Positions 1 to 12,500 of a stretch of DNA of 30,820 nt are shown here, in pieces (positions within the stretch are counted from its first letter, which is position 1; each line of letters opens with the position of its first letter). The notes beneath the pieces are model-generated. The model did not search any database. It was not told where the DNA came from and saw only the letters and a list, made by a program, of their open reading frames with translations. Made by a program: the position numbers and the translations under genes. The stretch is taken from assembly GCA_000151295.1 (NCBI GenBank), contig GG745333.1:1164827-1195646 (forward strand). Reading direction: 5' to 3'. This stretch comes from Allomyces macrogynus ATCC 38327 (taxonomy: Eukaryota; Blastocladiomycota; Blastocladiomycetes; Blastocladiales; Blastocladiaceae).

Positions 1-170
1 AAAGTGGGGACGTGTAGGACCCTGGTGACGGAAATTTGGTGACGCGCACGACGCGTCCTTTTCGACTCGAACTCGTCCAGACGAGCAAGGCAAAGAGTCA
101 AACGGGACAGAAACACAAATCAAACTAGCTATGGAAATAAACGTCCCACTCATCTCATCCGCTCATCTCT

Positions 171-3100
171 TTACAGGGCCACCGCTGCGGCCAACACGGC
201 CGCCTGCTCCTTGCGGTGGATCGCGCCCACACCCGTCGCCGGTGCGGCCGCCGACACGCGGCCAATGTACCGCACATTGTGCGGGACGAGCGCCCGCAGG
301 CGCGGCTCCACAAACGTGTAGGCGCCCTGGTTCTGCGGCTCCTCCTGGACGTAGCACCAGTCCTTGACGTGCGCAAACTGCGCGACCTGTGCCTGCACCT
401 CCTCAACCGGGAACGGGCACAACTCCTCGAGACGCACAAGAGCAATCTGCTGCGTGAGGTTCTTGGCGTCGCGCTCCTTAGCCAGCTCGTAGTAAAACTT
501 GCCCGAGCACACGACGACGCGCTGCACGGTCTTGGGGTCGACGATCGCCGGGTCGGCCAGAACGGGCTGGAAGGTCGTGCCCGGACCCATCTCCTCGAGC
601 GTTGAGACGGCTTGCGGCAGACGCAGCAGCGTCTTGGGGCCAACGACGATCAGGGGCTTGCGGAAGTTGCGCACCATTTGGCGACGCAGCGCGTGGAAGT
701 GCTGCGCGGGCGTCGTCGGGAAGACCACGTGCATGTTCGGGTTTCGCGGCAGTTCCGGCTGCGTCGGGTTGAACGGGTCGTTGCACAGCTGCAGGAACCG
801 CTCCATGCGGCACGTCGAGTGCTCTGGGCCGGTGCCGTCGTACCCGTGCGGTAGTAGCATGACGAGACCCGACTGGCGCAGCCATTTGGCCTCGGACGAC
901 GAGACAAAGGTGTCGATGATGATCTGCGCGCCGTTGAAGAAGTCGCCAAACTGCGCTTCCCAGATGGGCAGCGTCTTGGGCGACTCCCAAGAGTAGCCGA
1001 ATTCGAACCCGAGCACGGCAAACTCGGACAGCGACGAGTTGGCAATCTCGAGCATACCCTGCTGGCCGGCCGGCACCATGGCGTTGAGCGGCGTGTAGAC
1101 GCGCTCCGTCTCCTGGTCGACGAGCATGCAGTGGCGCTGCGAGAAGGTACCGCGACCGACATCCTGGCCGGAAATGCGCACGTTGTTGCCCTCAAGCATC
1201 AGCGAGCCAAATGCCATGGCCTCGGCCGTCGCCCAGTCGACGGGCTTGTTGGCCTCGATGCGCTGCGCGCGCGCTTGGATGTGGAACTTGTGCAGACGCT
1301 GGTGCACGTGCATCGACTCGGGCACGGCCACCGACGCAAGCCCGACCTTCTTGAGCATGTCGACCGCCACACCCGTCACGGGCTTGGTCACGGCCTCCTT
1401 GGGCGACACGTAGCCCTCCCACTTGCCCTGCAGATGCGTAGCCGGGGCCGAGTAGGTCGCGACCGCGTCAAGGTCAGCGTCGAGCTTCTTGTACCACGAG
1501 TCGCGCAGCGCCTCGACCTCGGTGGGCGAAACAATGTTTTCGGCGACAAGACGCTCCTCGTAGAGCTTGGGCACCGACTTGCGCGCGCGAATGATCTTGT
1601 ACATGTTGGGCTGCGTGAACCCGGGCTCGTCGAGCTCGTTGTGACCCCACCGGCGGAACGCCGTCACGTCGAGCACAATGTCCTTGTGGAACTTGTTGCG
1701 GTACTCGACGGCGAGCGCCGTCGCGTAGGCGACATCCTCCGGGTGGTCGCCGTTCACGTGGATGACAGGCGCGTTGATCATCTTGGCCACGTCCGACGAG
1801 TAGGCGGTCGACCGCGAGTTGGTCGCGGGCGTCGTGTACCCAATCTGGTTGTTGACAATGATGTGCACCGACCCACCGCACGTGTAGTGCGGCAGGTTCG
1901 ACAGACCGAGCGTCTCCATGACCACACCCTGGCCGGCAAACGCCGCGTCGCCGTGCAGCTGCACGCACATGACTCGGTCGCCGAGGTAGCAGTCGGTCTC
2001 CTTGCCCGACTGGAACGCGTCCATTTGCTTGGCACGGGCCTTGCCCATGGCGACCGGGTTGATCGCCTCAAGATGCGACGGGTTGTGCAAAAGCGACACG
2101 TGCATCGGCTCCTTGGCCTGAGGGTACGTCAGGTCGAGCGACTGCGCAATGTGCGAGAGCACATCGCCCGTGCACACGTCGGCTTCGTCGGCCGGGTACT
2201 CGGGCGTGCCCTTGACCTTGGCAAACAACGCCGTCGGGTTGTAGGCGAGCAGGTCCGTGAGCAGGTTCAGGCGACCGCGGTGCGGCATGCACAGAACAAT
2301 GTCCTTGAGCCCAGCAACGTTGGCGGTCGAGAACAGCGAGTCGAGCGCAACCATCATCGACTCGGCACCCTCAAGACCGTACCGCTTGACCTGCGGGAAC
2401 TTCTTGGTCATGAACAGGTCAAACACCTCCGACTTGGTCAAGAGCGCCTGGATGCGCTTCTTCTCATCGGCCGAGAACTTCTTCTTCTCAAACGACTCGA
2501 CCATGTGGGCAAACCACCGGCGCTCGCTGCTGTTCTGTTGAAAGTTATTACGAAAGATTGAGCGTCAGTCGTGGATCACGCACAGAGCAGCCGCCTGGAC
2601 CAGAGAAAAAGGTTCGTACGGGAATGTGGGCAAACTCGTACGCGATGCGGCCCGCGTACGTGTTCTCGAGGTGCTTGGCAATCGTCTCGAGCGACGCCTG
2701 CTCGCGCGAAATCGAAGCGTCCGACGTCTTGCCGACATGCAAAATGCCGTTCAGGTTGAACGTCTGACCCGGCTTGAGACCATAGCGGGCGGGATCGAGT
2801 TCCGGAATCGTGCTACATCGAGATCAAGCACGTCGAATAATGAGGAATTGTCCAGTAACGCCCAAACAAATCCGCTCAAGCCAAATCGTACGTTTTCGGG
2901 CCGTTGATACCGAGCGGGTCGAGCTTGGCGTACTGGTGGCCGTGCATGCGGTACGCTGCAACCAGTCGCAGCAGATTGGCGTTCTCGTTGCGGTTCGCGA
3001 GCTCCTCGGGCGTGTCTGCGATTTAGAGATATCAATTCTGGTCAGTTTTTGTGTCCCAGCCCTTTCCGCATACCGATCACGGCCAAACTGTCAAGCGTAC

Positions 3101-3296
3101 AATCGGGCAGCTGGAACTCGCGCGCAAGACGGTACCCGTAGGCCTCTTGTGGCGTCTCGTTGTAGGCACGGCGTGCCGTGACGGGCATCGTCGGTGCGCG
3201 CACCGCCATTTTCGGGCGCGCAGTAGCCAGAACCGAGGACCGCGCCGTCACAGCAGCGGCAGCGCGCTGCACATAGACACGGCGCAGAGCAAACAT
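171..3296 (-). CDS. DHTKD1: 2-oxoadipate dehydrogenase E1 component (DHTKD1-like), mitochondrial
   Basis: Thiamine-diphosphate E1 enzyme that decarboxylates 2-oxoadipate in lysine and tryptophan breakdown, working with the shared E2/E3 subunits in the mitochondrial matrix. I read four exons on the minus strand: 3296-3074, 3015-2892, 2812-2620 and 2534-171, all in phase, giving 967 aa. The start lies in a CACCATG context and opens an Arg/Ala-rich, acid-free leader typical of a mitochondrial presequence. Visible motifs are MPHRGRLNLL, the ThDP region LHGDAAFAGQGVV to IVNNQIGYTT, HNELDEP, SGQDVGRGTFSQRH and WEAQFGDFFNGAQ. The phrases RYGLEGAESMM, KIIRARKSVP, FFNGAQIIIDTF and HGYDGTGPEHSTCRMERF match DHTKD1 rather than the 2-oxoglutarate dehydrogenase paralogue, which has HNEMDEP and FHNTAQ at these places. 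The length is also near the DHTKD1 size of about 920 aa. The family call is secure; substrate preference is inferred. Confidence 0.92.
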
Positions 3297-5070
3297 GGTG
3301 AAGGTCGGAGTGGGTGGAAACGGACTCGCACGAGTCGCAAACTTGTAGTGCTACGGGTGGTGGCGGCCGTGGGGTACTTGAAGACGAGCTGCTCCTTGGT
3401 CCAAAATCACGGTGAGCGAGGAGGAGAGTGAGAGTGCCAAACCGCGAGAGCGAGAATGAGGGAGAGAAGGCGACGCGGCGGTGCGACTAGCTACTCAAAT
3501 AGTGCCTTCGACACGGGGCCGAGGGTCGAACGCGAGTCGAACGTGGCCAAAAAATTCGTTGGGTCGGGTTCAGATTGACCATGGACATTTGGTGTGAAGT
3601 TGCGCCGCTGTTTTGCTGCGTGGTGGGGCGCTTGCGCCGCGCATAAGCCACCGGAAATAGCCGTGCCCGCCGTGCCTCTAAGAACAAAACCGGAGCAGGA
3701 CCGGAGGGAGGGGGGCCCTGATTGGCTGCCGATCACGTTTTGAGCAGCCCTGCTCCGACACTGGAAATCTCCGGTCAAAATATCGTTCACGACGCGGCTG
3801 CTGCGCGTCCAAAGAAGCCAGGTGGAAATGGTGAAGACCGCGTCGACGGGCGACGAGCGATGACGAGTGACGACGACTCACGGCGGGATCGGTTGATTGA
3901 AACGTACAGGGCGAGAAAACGCTGCGCAAGTGTAAGCGTGTGGGCGCCCCGGCGGCCAGAGAACAGAAACAGGTGGCGGTTCGTAAGGAACAGTTCGATA
4001 AAATAGATTCAGTGCCGATTAGTATCGGGACCTCATAGATTGTTGCTCTGAAGACAGCTGGGCGGTGGCGGAAGGGGGGTCGGGGCCATTTTACAAGGAT
4101 GACAGCAAAGGGATCGATCCCGAACAGAAGAGGATCGAATGGACGCGCACGAAGTCGCACGCACAGTCCAACGCAGTGCGCCACGTCGTATGGCGGTAAC
4201 ATGAAGCTTTTCTAAGCGGAGGAGCCCGAGTAGTCGCTCGCGGCCGCTCGTACACCGAGTGGGAGCCAGCAGCGGCTCGATTCACTTACAGCTGTGGCCA
4301 CGGGAGTAGCACTGCGCCTGACTGGGATGTGCACGAGCTCGGCGCGACTGGGCTGAACTCAACCGACGATGAATCTAATTTTGAAACCCCTTGCGTGCTC
4401 TTAACACTGCGATGCTGCTCCTGGTCAACCGAACAACGATGCCTGCGTGGATGAGGCGCTGCAGGAGTTGTGAATGTCGCACGTCGCATCATCAAGTTGG
4501 CAATCAAACGGCCGCCGCGCGTTTCGATTTTATTTGCCCTTCCGTAGCGAGAGCTGCGCAACGGTGAGAGTGAGCAACGAAGCGAGTCGCAATCATCCAA
4601 GGGCCATGTTTGAAATGGAGCTACAAGTCTCTTGCCGATTTGTTGGCCACATGTTTTCGGACATCACAATAGGACATCCAGAACTCAGAGGACGCTGATG
4701 CAAAGCGTCGAGCGTGCTGCACGAGGTGGAGAGATTGTCGAAAAGTAAGCTCCGTCAAGCGAGTGAGATATAGAGAGCGCGTCATCCAAGGATCATGTTT
4801 GAAAGGTGATCGCGGGCCATGCTCCACGTCGTTATTGTCGGACACGCTTATACAGTCAGACACGAAACAGTTGTCGAGTTCGCGTCGAGCGTGCTGCACG
4901 AAGGGGGACTAAATCAGAGAGATGGTGGCAAGCGCGCCCAAGCGCCAGCGTGGACCTTGCAGCCGATCTGCTCACACGCAAATGGTCAAAGGAAACGAAA
5001 CGATCCTTTGCATTCCACCCAAACCAACCCAATCCAGCCCACCTCACCAATACCATCCATCCTACCGCGC
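3297..5070. other. Gene-poor spacer between DHTKD1 and the Swi3-like gene
   Basis: About 1.8 kb with no convincing gene. Open frames here are short, overlap one another on both strands and show no recognisable domain. The part next to 3297 should hold the DHTKD1 promoter, and the part next to 5070 the 3' end of the Swi3-like transcript. No tRNA-like fold or clear TATA box was seen. A diverged internal duplication (4594-4902) is listed separately. Confidence 0.6.
4594..4902 (+). repeat. Diverged direct duplication, unit about 180 bp
   Basis: Two landmarks occur twice in the same order. CATCCAAG-G(G/A)(C/T)CATGTTTGAAA lies at 4594-4615 and again at 4783-4804. The 20-mer GCGTCGAGCGTGCTGCACGA lies at 4705-4724 and again at 4882-4901. 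The offsets are 189 and 177 bp, so the copies differ by small indels. The sequence between is only loosely similar. This fits an old tandem duplication or the remnant of a repeat family; no function is visible. Confidence 0.6.
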
Positions 5071-7144
5071 CTACAAACTCATAAACGTCCTTCCCGGCTG
5101 CTGCTGTGCACTGGGCCCCTCCCCCGCCCCCACTTCATGCCGCACCGCGAGTGTCTCAGCCGGTGACGTTGGCGCATGCGGCGCGTGCGGGTGCTGCTGC
5201 TGGTAATGCAACTGGTGCCGCTTCCACGCAAGCTTTTCAAGGTAGAGCGCCTGCTTGGCACGCTCGAGCTCGCGCCGTTCCAGGTCTAGCATCGCTTCGA
5301 GCTGCTCAAAGTGCGCGATTTTGCGTTCCATTTTCTGGGATTGCAGCTCGAGCACCTGCGCCATGACACGCCGCATCTCGGATTCGGCGTCGTTGGCGAG
5401 CTCGGTCGCCCGGACGGCGGCGAGACCCAGAGCGGTCCCGCCGGCAAGGTCGAGGGCGGCGCGGTTGACGGGAGAGGTCGGGTCTGTCGAGGTTGTGGCG
5501 GCAGCGGGAGCGTCGGCGGATGATGCGACTGGCGTTGCCGTGGTCGGCGGTTTCGGTTGCGCGTCGCCCTGGTCCATGGCTGCGTCCTTGTCTCCTGCGG
5601 GCGCTGCCGGCGCGGACGCCGCATCCGCTGGTGGTGCTGTCGCATCCTCGTCCATGGGCGCCGCCGCATTCTCCCCACCGGCCGTCGCTGGTACCGGCTT
5701 GTCCGTCGAAGCCGCCTGCACGTTGCGCGCCGGCCCCGCACTCGCGCGCGCTGCCTCAGTCACGGCCTTGGCCACATGCGGCGAGACGGCCGACGACAAG
5801 AACGCGACCAGCGACAAGATCGGGTTCTCCACATCATTGAACGCATTCCGGTGAAACTGCAGCGGCCCCAAATCCTTGGCGGGCACGCCCAGGTACGGGT
5901 CCTCGATCGGCACTTTCAAAAACTGCAAAATGCACTGGTCGCGCGTCTTGGTCCCGACATGCGCGGCGATCGCCGACCAGTCCTTGTCGTGCAATTCAAT
6001 GCCTTCCAGAAGCAACAGCAGTTCCTGGTCGGTCCACTGGTCCCCGGTAACACGCGGCGCCACGACCTGGTCGAGCTTGACAAAGTCGCCGGCGAACATG
6101 ATCGATGGGAACCGGCCTTCGAAATAGCACGGCTCGCACAGGTTCACGTCCGGGTGCTTAAGCGAGTGGTACCGGAACGGAGCGCAGACGACACCGCATG
6201 TCAGGCACTGGTAGGTCGGGGTCGACGCGGTCGAGGTTTCGTGCAGGTCGAGCGTGTAAATGTCGCGCCGCGAAGCCAGGTTAGCCAGGTCGGTCGGGGT
6301 GGAGACAACGTCGCCGCTGCTGGAGCCCGCGATCGTCGTGGTCGTCGTGGTCGTGAGGGTGGCCGCGGTCGTGGTGGTCGTGGTCACAGTCGTGTCATTG
6401 GCACCCGCTACGGCAGAACCGTCGTTAGGCGCGTTCATCGCGGGCAGGAACGGCTGCAGACCGCGCGGCGTGTCAGCCGTGACGCGGAAATGGCCTGTGA
6501 ATGGCGGTGCAAGCGCAGAGGGCCGTGTTTCCGGGTCGACCTGGTGGGAGTGGAGCGAAGCAGCGACAAATCAGCGGCCAATTCCTCGTTCATCGCGGAA
6601 AACCCAGACAACGCACATGATAGTTGATCAACCCCCACTGCTCCAAAAACGCGTGCACGCGCAGGATCGCGCACACGTCCCCGGCCAAGTTGCGGCGGCA
6701 CGCCGTGACCGTCAGGTACTCGGTCGGGTTGAGCCGGTAGGCATTCACCATGAAGTCGCGGTACTCCTTGTAGACGGCAGGCGACTTGGACTTGTTGCGG
6801 CCGTTGAAGAATTCGGGCAGGGCGCGGCGCTCCACGTCATGGATCGCATTCATGTCGAACCACGCTGCATAGGACGGGATAATAATCTCGTGCGTCTGCT
6901 CGACAAGGTATTTGCGCGCGTCCTCGTCGAGCTTGGAAAAGGGCAAGTCCATGGCCGCCTTGGGAACTGGTGGGGCCACTGCCGTGGTCGGCGAGATGGG
7001 CACGTCGCTCGTGGCACCATTGGGCGCGCCGGACACGTCCATGTCGTCAGCAACAGTGGGGTCGTGCTGCGAGCCGACGGCCGAGGCAACGGCGTCGACG
7101 TCCATGTCGTGTTGGCCCTGCATCGTTGGTGCGTCGTCGTCCAT
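5071..7144 (-). CDS. Swi3/Rsc8/SMARCC-type SWI/SNF chromatin-remodelling subunit
   Basis: Core scaffold subunit of SWI/SNF-type nucleosome remodellers, which normally dimerises. Two exons, 7144-6617 and 6540-5071, are joined in phase 0 by a 76-nt intron (GTGCGT...CCAG), giving 665 aa. The start chosen is the ATG at 7144 in a GAAAATGG context; the frame stays open up to an ATG at 7384, which would add 80 unconserved residues. Domain order: acidic N-terminus; SWIRM at about 73-205 ([39 protein letters not shown]); ZZ-like zinc finger at about 281-328 (YQCLTCG...CEPCYF); SANT at about 341-393 ([20 protein letters not shown]); an Ala/Pro/Asp-rich linker; and a C-terminal coiled coil at about 560-620 ([20 protein letters not shown]). 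SWIRM-ZZ-SANT-leucine zipper is the diagnostic order. Whether it serves SWI/SNF, RSC or both cannot be told from sequence. Confidence 0.92.
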
Positions 7145-7634
7145 TTTCGGCAGGCTGGTTGCGTCGCGGTGCCTGTTCGACCGGGCCCAATGTTGGTACA
7201 GGTGCTGCTCAGTAAATTGCAGCGAGTGTGCGGGGATCAGGGCCGCAGGCGCCACGGTGCGGTCGTTGCGCGAGTCGACGGTTGCAGCTGATCGCGATTT
7301 GGTTGGGTGGAAAGGCAAGGTCGAGACGACTTGACCGAGATTTATGACGCCCAGTGCACGTGCTCCACTCGTCCCTGCCATCACGACCGCAACGTCAGGT
7401 CACCGTGCCCAAGCCACGGCAGCCACCTGGTGTGGAACTTTTGTTCCACAATTCCAAGAGTCTACTGATACCGACACGCATGTCCCTTGACCAAGTCACC
7501 TTATCCACCCTTCAGTCCAACACACGGCCTCGAACTAGGCCCCGGGCCGGCCTGCTTCGCCATCCGACGTGCGCGACACGGCATGGATGCGCCCCACCCA
7601 TCGGCGCACCCCACCCCACGGCGACGCGCGCACA
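7145..7634. other. Intergenic region, Swi3-like 5' side to NIPA 3' side
   Basis: About 490 bp between tandem minus-strand genes. The left part (to 7384) is open in the Swi3-like frame and may be 5' UTR or an N-terminal extension. The rest should be that gene's promoter and the NIPA 3' UTR. I see no RNA gene or repeat. Confidence 0.5.
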
Positions 7635-8986
7635 TCACGCGTCGTCGTCCGTATCGTCGTCTGACTTGAGCGTAAACGGTCTGTTCTCCTCGTCGAACCG
7701 CGCCATCATATGCGCCTGCCCTCCCGGCACGACCTGTCCGGTGCGTTGCAACACCATCAACGACTCGTTCTCAATCCGCTTATCCATGCCCGACTTGGCG
7801 TTGAGCATGAACACGCCAATGAAGATGGTCGTGAATCCGGCAAAGACAGACACGACTTCCACGGCCGAACTGTTGTTGAACCCTTGGAAGAGCACAATCG
7901 ACGCCGTGATCGTGGCCGTCGTGAAAAACACATAGTAGACGGGTGTCACGACGTTCGTGCTGAACACGTCGAGCGCCTTGTTGAAGTAGTTGACTTGCGT
8001 GATGGCGCAAGCGAGCACGACAATCCCGAAAAAGTAGGTCGACGCGTGCGTCAGTTGGTTGTTGCCCTCGAACGTGAGCTTGAGCGCGATGCCGAACCCC
8101 TTGACGGCCATGATCGAGATTGACCCGACCAAGGAGCAAATGGAAATGTAGACGAGCATGTGCTGCTTGCCGTAGACGGGCGCGATCTTGAAGATGAGGA
8201 TCAGCGACACGGCCAGGACGATCAGCGAGTAGACGACAAAGCCTGATCGTGGTAAACAAGGGAGGTGGTCAGATACTGGGTCGACAAGACCGAACTGAAG
8301 CGTAATCATGAGAACGCACCTGGATGCGTCGCGTACTGCATCATTTCGTCAACACTATGGATGACCTGCTCCTCGGGCGCGTGCAGGACCACGACCAGCG
8401 ACCCGATCACGCACAGCGCGCACCCGAGGATGCCCTCTCGTCCGAGCTTTTCCTTGAGGAAAATGGATGCCAGGATGGCTCTATGCATCGGTGGCGATGT
8501 GAGCGCACCGGAGAATGGTCGGGTCAAGAGCGTGCCGCACGGACCCGATCAAGACGCTCATGGCGCCGAGCGGCGTGACGAGAATGGCGGGTGCAAACGA
8601 GTAGGCGGCAAAGTTGGCGGCCTCGCCGCATACCACTAGACGTGGGCAATAACAGCGTCAACAGCACGGTCTTGTGGTAGTCTGAGCGTGTAATGGCAAC
8701 GCGTACTGGTCAGCATGCCGAGCCACCACTTGGCGTTTTTTAGGTAATTGTGGCTAGTACCGGCGGCGCCTACGTTCGGCAGAGGCGGCAACATGAGGTG
8801 GAGAGCACGCGGTACAGAGTCGAGAAGCCAGGACAGAACGGCGCGCCGCCAATAACGAAAAGTACCGCGATTATTGCGCGTCGCGTCCAAGAGGCCGACC
8901 TTGGTGATGACAAACGACGACCCGATCAGGATCGACGAGAGCATGGCCAGCGTCAGGCCAATATACTTTTCGCTTGCCGTGGCCAT
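7635..8986 (-). CDS. NIPA-family magnesium transporter
   Basis: Integral membrane Mg2+ transporter of the NIPA (DUF803) family, part of the drug/metabolite transporter superfamily. Five exons: 8986-8866, 8769-8707, 8635-8545, 8480-8320 and 8242-7635. All junctions keep frame and give 347 aa. Canonical stretches cross the junctions: [73 protein letters not shown] and [11 protein letters not shown]. About nine hydrophobic segments are visible, followed by a short hydrophilic tail ending in an Asp-rich cluster. An upstream in-frame ATG at 9010 would add eight residues; the 8986 ATG has the better context (GCACCATGG). Family assignment is secure. The compartment (plasma membrane or endosome) is not visible. 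Confidence 0.93.
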
Positions 8987-9580
8987 GGTGCCGGGTGGGT
9001 CGAGGGACAAAGTCGAGCGGGTGGAGGAGTCCAGAAAGGAGTTGGCGCGCGATGTCGGGGGAATCGGTCACGCGGGAGATAAGCAGGGTAGGGTCGCGGT
9101 GCGGCAGAATCGCATGTGGGTCGGCAAGTCGGAGGGGAGACGGGCGGTGCGCGTGCTGGAGCAGGTGCAGGTCGGCCGGGTCAGGCGGCGGCGAGGAGTC
9201 GGCCGAATCGCGACGGCACGAGGGTGCGGCAATTGTGGGCGAACGGATGCGCGAGTGGAGTGCGCCGAGTGAGAGGGCGCGGTGCGCGAAGTGGGTGGCA
9301 ATCCGAGCGGCAGCAGGAGCGGCTGACAGGCAGGAGGTCAACGACGACGTCGTGAAGAACTTGCGAAGTTGCAGCGAAGAGCCAGGATCAGAAAGGTTGA
9401 TGAGAAGTAAACGACAATGATTCTTGAGGTGTGGCGCGGTCACGTCAATTGCACGTGTGCTTGACTACAGGCGTCAGACGGCTGCCGACTCAGTCGTTCG
9501 GCCAGACGGCCCCACCGGCGCGCCGCTGCCGGCCAGCACCAACGGCCGGATCACATCGCGACGCGCGAGCCGCCGCGGCC
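8987..9580. promoter_or_regulatory. Divergent promoter region, NIPA (-) and Swi1-like (+)
   Basis: About 590 bp separating two divergently transcribed genes, so it must hold both promoters. From 9430 the plus strand is already open in the Swi1-like frame. I see no clear TATA box, only G-rich stretches around 9100-9300. No motif was identified with confidence. Confidence 0.4.
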
Positions 9581-12500
9581 ATGCAGTTCCCGCAAGACTC
9601 GCAGGCATGGCTCATGAACGCGCTGCTGCGCGGCGACCTCTCGCCCCAGCAGCAGCACCAGCTCCAAGTTCAGCTCCAGCAGCAGCACCAGCACCAGTTA
9701 CAGCAGCAGCGTCGTTTGCACCAGCAACAGCAGCAACAGCAGCAGCAGCAGCAGCAGCAACAGCAACAACAGCCGTTCCTGCCCGCGCCCGGCAATGTGC
9801 TTGCCGGCAGCTACCCGCCCGCATCCGCGCCGTCCGACCCGGGACCATGGCGGTCCTCGGCCGACCCGTCGCTGTTGCTCAATGACCCGTCCATGGCCGC
9901 GGTCACATCCGACCCGTACGCGACATCGGCGACAGCGCCCGCACCCGCACCACCCGCGTCGATGAGCCAGTACGGCCTCGATAACAACCCCTACGCCGAT
10001 CTGCTCCCGCAGAGCATGGGCGCGCCCATCAACCCGTCGCAGTTGCACCAGTCGCCGCAAGCGCTCCAGCAGCAGCAGTACGGCCAGCAGTACGGCCAGC
10101 AGCAGTACAGCCGGCAGCAGCAACAACAAGCACAGTCCGACCAGACGCCGGCTCCGCAGCAGCAGCAACAGCAGCAACATCAGCCGCAGTTCCAGTCACC
10201 TGCCAACTTCACGACCGACGCGTCCGACACCATGTCCGTCGATCTGTTCACCGTGGGCCCGCCAGGCCAATCTGCGCCCACGCCATCGGGCGGCGCAACC
10301 ACGCCGCGGTCGCACGCATCGACGCCGCACCCGACCATGGCCTCGCGCGCCGCGCGCGCAACCGAGACTCCGACCCCGGGGCCGACCTCGGCATCCGCGA
10401 CCCCCGCCGACACCGCTACTCCCGCGCCACCCGCCAAAAAACCGCGTCCTCCACGCGCGATGCGTGCGCCGAAACCCTTCACGGGTCTGACCGAGACGGA
10501 ACAGGAACTGGCAGACTCGGATCCGTTCTACCGCGACATGTTTGCGGCGCTCAAGAACCGCAACGTGCAGTTCCGGCAGCCGTCCATGTGCCAGATCCCG
10601 CTCGATTTCAAGCGCATGTACGAGGTCGTGCAGGAAATGGGCGGGCTCGAGACGATGACGACGGCGCGGCAGTGGCGCGAGGTTGGGAATGCGTTGGGGT
10701 ACCCGAAAGAAAACTCGAATATTCCGTCGTACCTGCGCCGCAATTACGCGGCGGTGCTCGTCCCGTTTGAGGAGTTGCGCCGCGAACGGGATGGGATTGG
10801 TGGTGGTGGGAGTCGTTTGGGGGGAAGTGAAACGGGTGCACACGACGAGGATCGCAGCAGGTCGACACCACCGGGGAACGTCATGGGGCATCCAAGAGGA
10901 GGCGATCCGGTGACGGGTCCGCCCGTCGGCGTGCATGGGCATGGTACGCCCGAGATCGGGTATGTGAAACCGGAGCGCAGCGTGTCGGTCGCCGAGTCGG
11001 CCATGCACGCGCCCAACAGAGAGCCATCGCGCAATTCGCTGGTACGATTTGTCTCAGTGCCCGGTTCCTTCTCTTCCGCCGTTCTAACGCGTCGTTTGCT
11101 CTGATGAAACAGCGCGCAATGACCTTCCCGTTCGAAATCCCGCCACTGCCCGACGACGCGCCGGCGCACGCGGGCCCGACCATTGACACGCCCGAGACCA
11201 TCTACGAGTACAAAAAGTATATGCCGACGGTACTTGTGCGCGACAGCGCCATGGCCGGCGGGCTCGACGTGACCGCAACTGAAAACTATTTGCGCGTGCT
11301 CAACGGCGGGCTCGAGCAGAGCATTGTCGAGCGATGGAAGCAGGCATCGTATGCGCCCGACCGCGCCGTCGTCCTCGAGCACGATGTGCAGGTCCTCGAC
11401 TTGGCCATGGTCCAGTGCCAGCTCGCGAGCGGGATCGATCCGGAAATGGCCTCGGCGCTGAATTTGTTGCTCGTGCTGAGCGTCAACGAGGGGGTCAATT
11501 TGCCGCACAAACAGTGCATGAGCGTTGTGCGCACGCTGTGCGATGTGGTCATGATTGACGTGGCGGCGGTGCGCGAGTGTTTGGCGGCTGACGCGGCAAG
11601 AGCGGGCGAGGGCCGAGGGGATGACGCCAGCGACGACGACGATGACGATTGGGCGGCACAAGTCTTCCCGCCGACGCCGACGCGCGAAACGGAACGCGCC
11701 CGCGTGCTCATGCAGCGCGTGCAAACGGCTGTACTCATTTTGCGCAACTGGAGTTTTGTCGTCGAGAGCATTGCGGTGCTCGCGCCGCTCCCGAGGCTCT
11801 ACCAGGCGCTCGGCCAGGCCGCGGCATTGGCGCTCGCGGTGCTCGGCACCGTCGACCGTGATTTCCCGCTCCTGTCGGCCGCGTGGATGCCATCCATTGC
11901 GCGATCTGTGCGCGACGCGGCCCTGCTCGAGTCGGCCGTTGACGTCTTGCAGAGCACGCAAATCATTCTGGCCAATGTCTCGGTCATGATGACGGCACTG
12001 TCCGGGATCGAACCGCGGCCGTTGCTTGCGGTGGTAGTTGATGTCGCGCTCGTGTTCTTGATGTGGAGCGACCACTGGCACGCGCGCGTGGAGTTGGCGG
12101 TGCCCGGGATCCAGCTCGAGGCCGATATGCCATACCAGGCCGTCATGACGCTGGCCAATTTGCTCGTCAGTGCCAACCTCGAGCCTGCGTGGGCCAGCGT
12201 GTTTGCGGGCGAGACCACCACCCATCACGACGTGCACTGGTTCCTGCTCCTGCACCATCTTGTCGCGTACCTCGACGAGTACGAGGCCGTGGCCGTTTCT
12301 CCGCAACTTTACCACGCCGATGCTGCAAGGACGGCGCTCGTCGCCGTCGATATGGGCCTGTTGCTCGTCAAGCACCTTGCGCGATGGCCAACGTTCTTGA
12401 CGGCGGCCGTCGCGAGCTGGGCGCGCGCGTGGCATGCGTGGGGGCAAGCACCGGATGCGTCCAACTCGACCGGCGCACCGCGACCGCGTACGGTCGCACG

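Noticed and set aside
171..2504. 2-oxoglutarate dehydrogenase E1 (OGDH/KGD1)
   Set aside because: The paralogue-specific phrases (HNEMDEP, FHNTAQ, MYKQIR) are absent and the DHTKD1 versions are present.
1131..2561. 476-codon plus-strand open frame
   Set aside because: Antisense shadow of the DHTKD1 exon; Arg/Val/Leu/His-rich with no motif, a product of GC-rich codon use.
3678..4202. 174-codon minus-strand open frame in the spacer
   Set aside because: No recognisable motif, no splice partners, and several overlapping frames of similar length exist on both strands.
8481..8544. Coding continuation [14 protein letters not shown] in the transporter
   Set aside because: It disrupts the conserved [14 protein letters not shown] helix; removing it as a 64-nt intron (GTCCGT...ATAG) restores the family sequence in frame.
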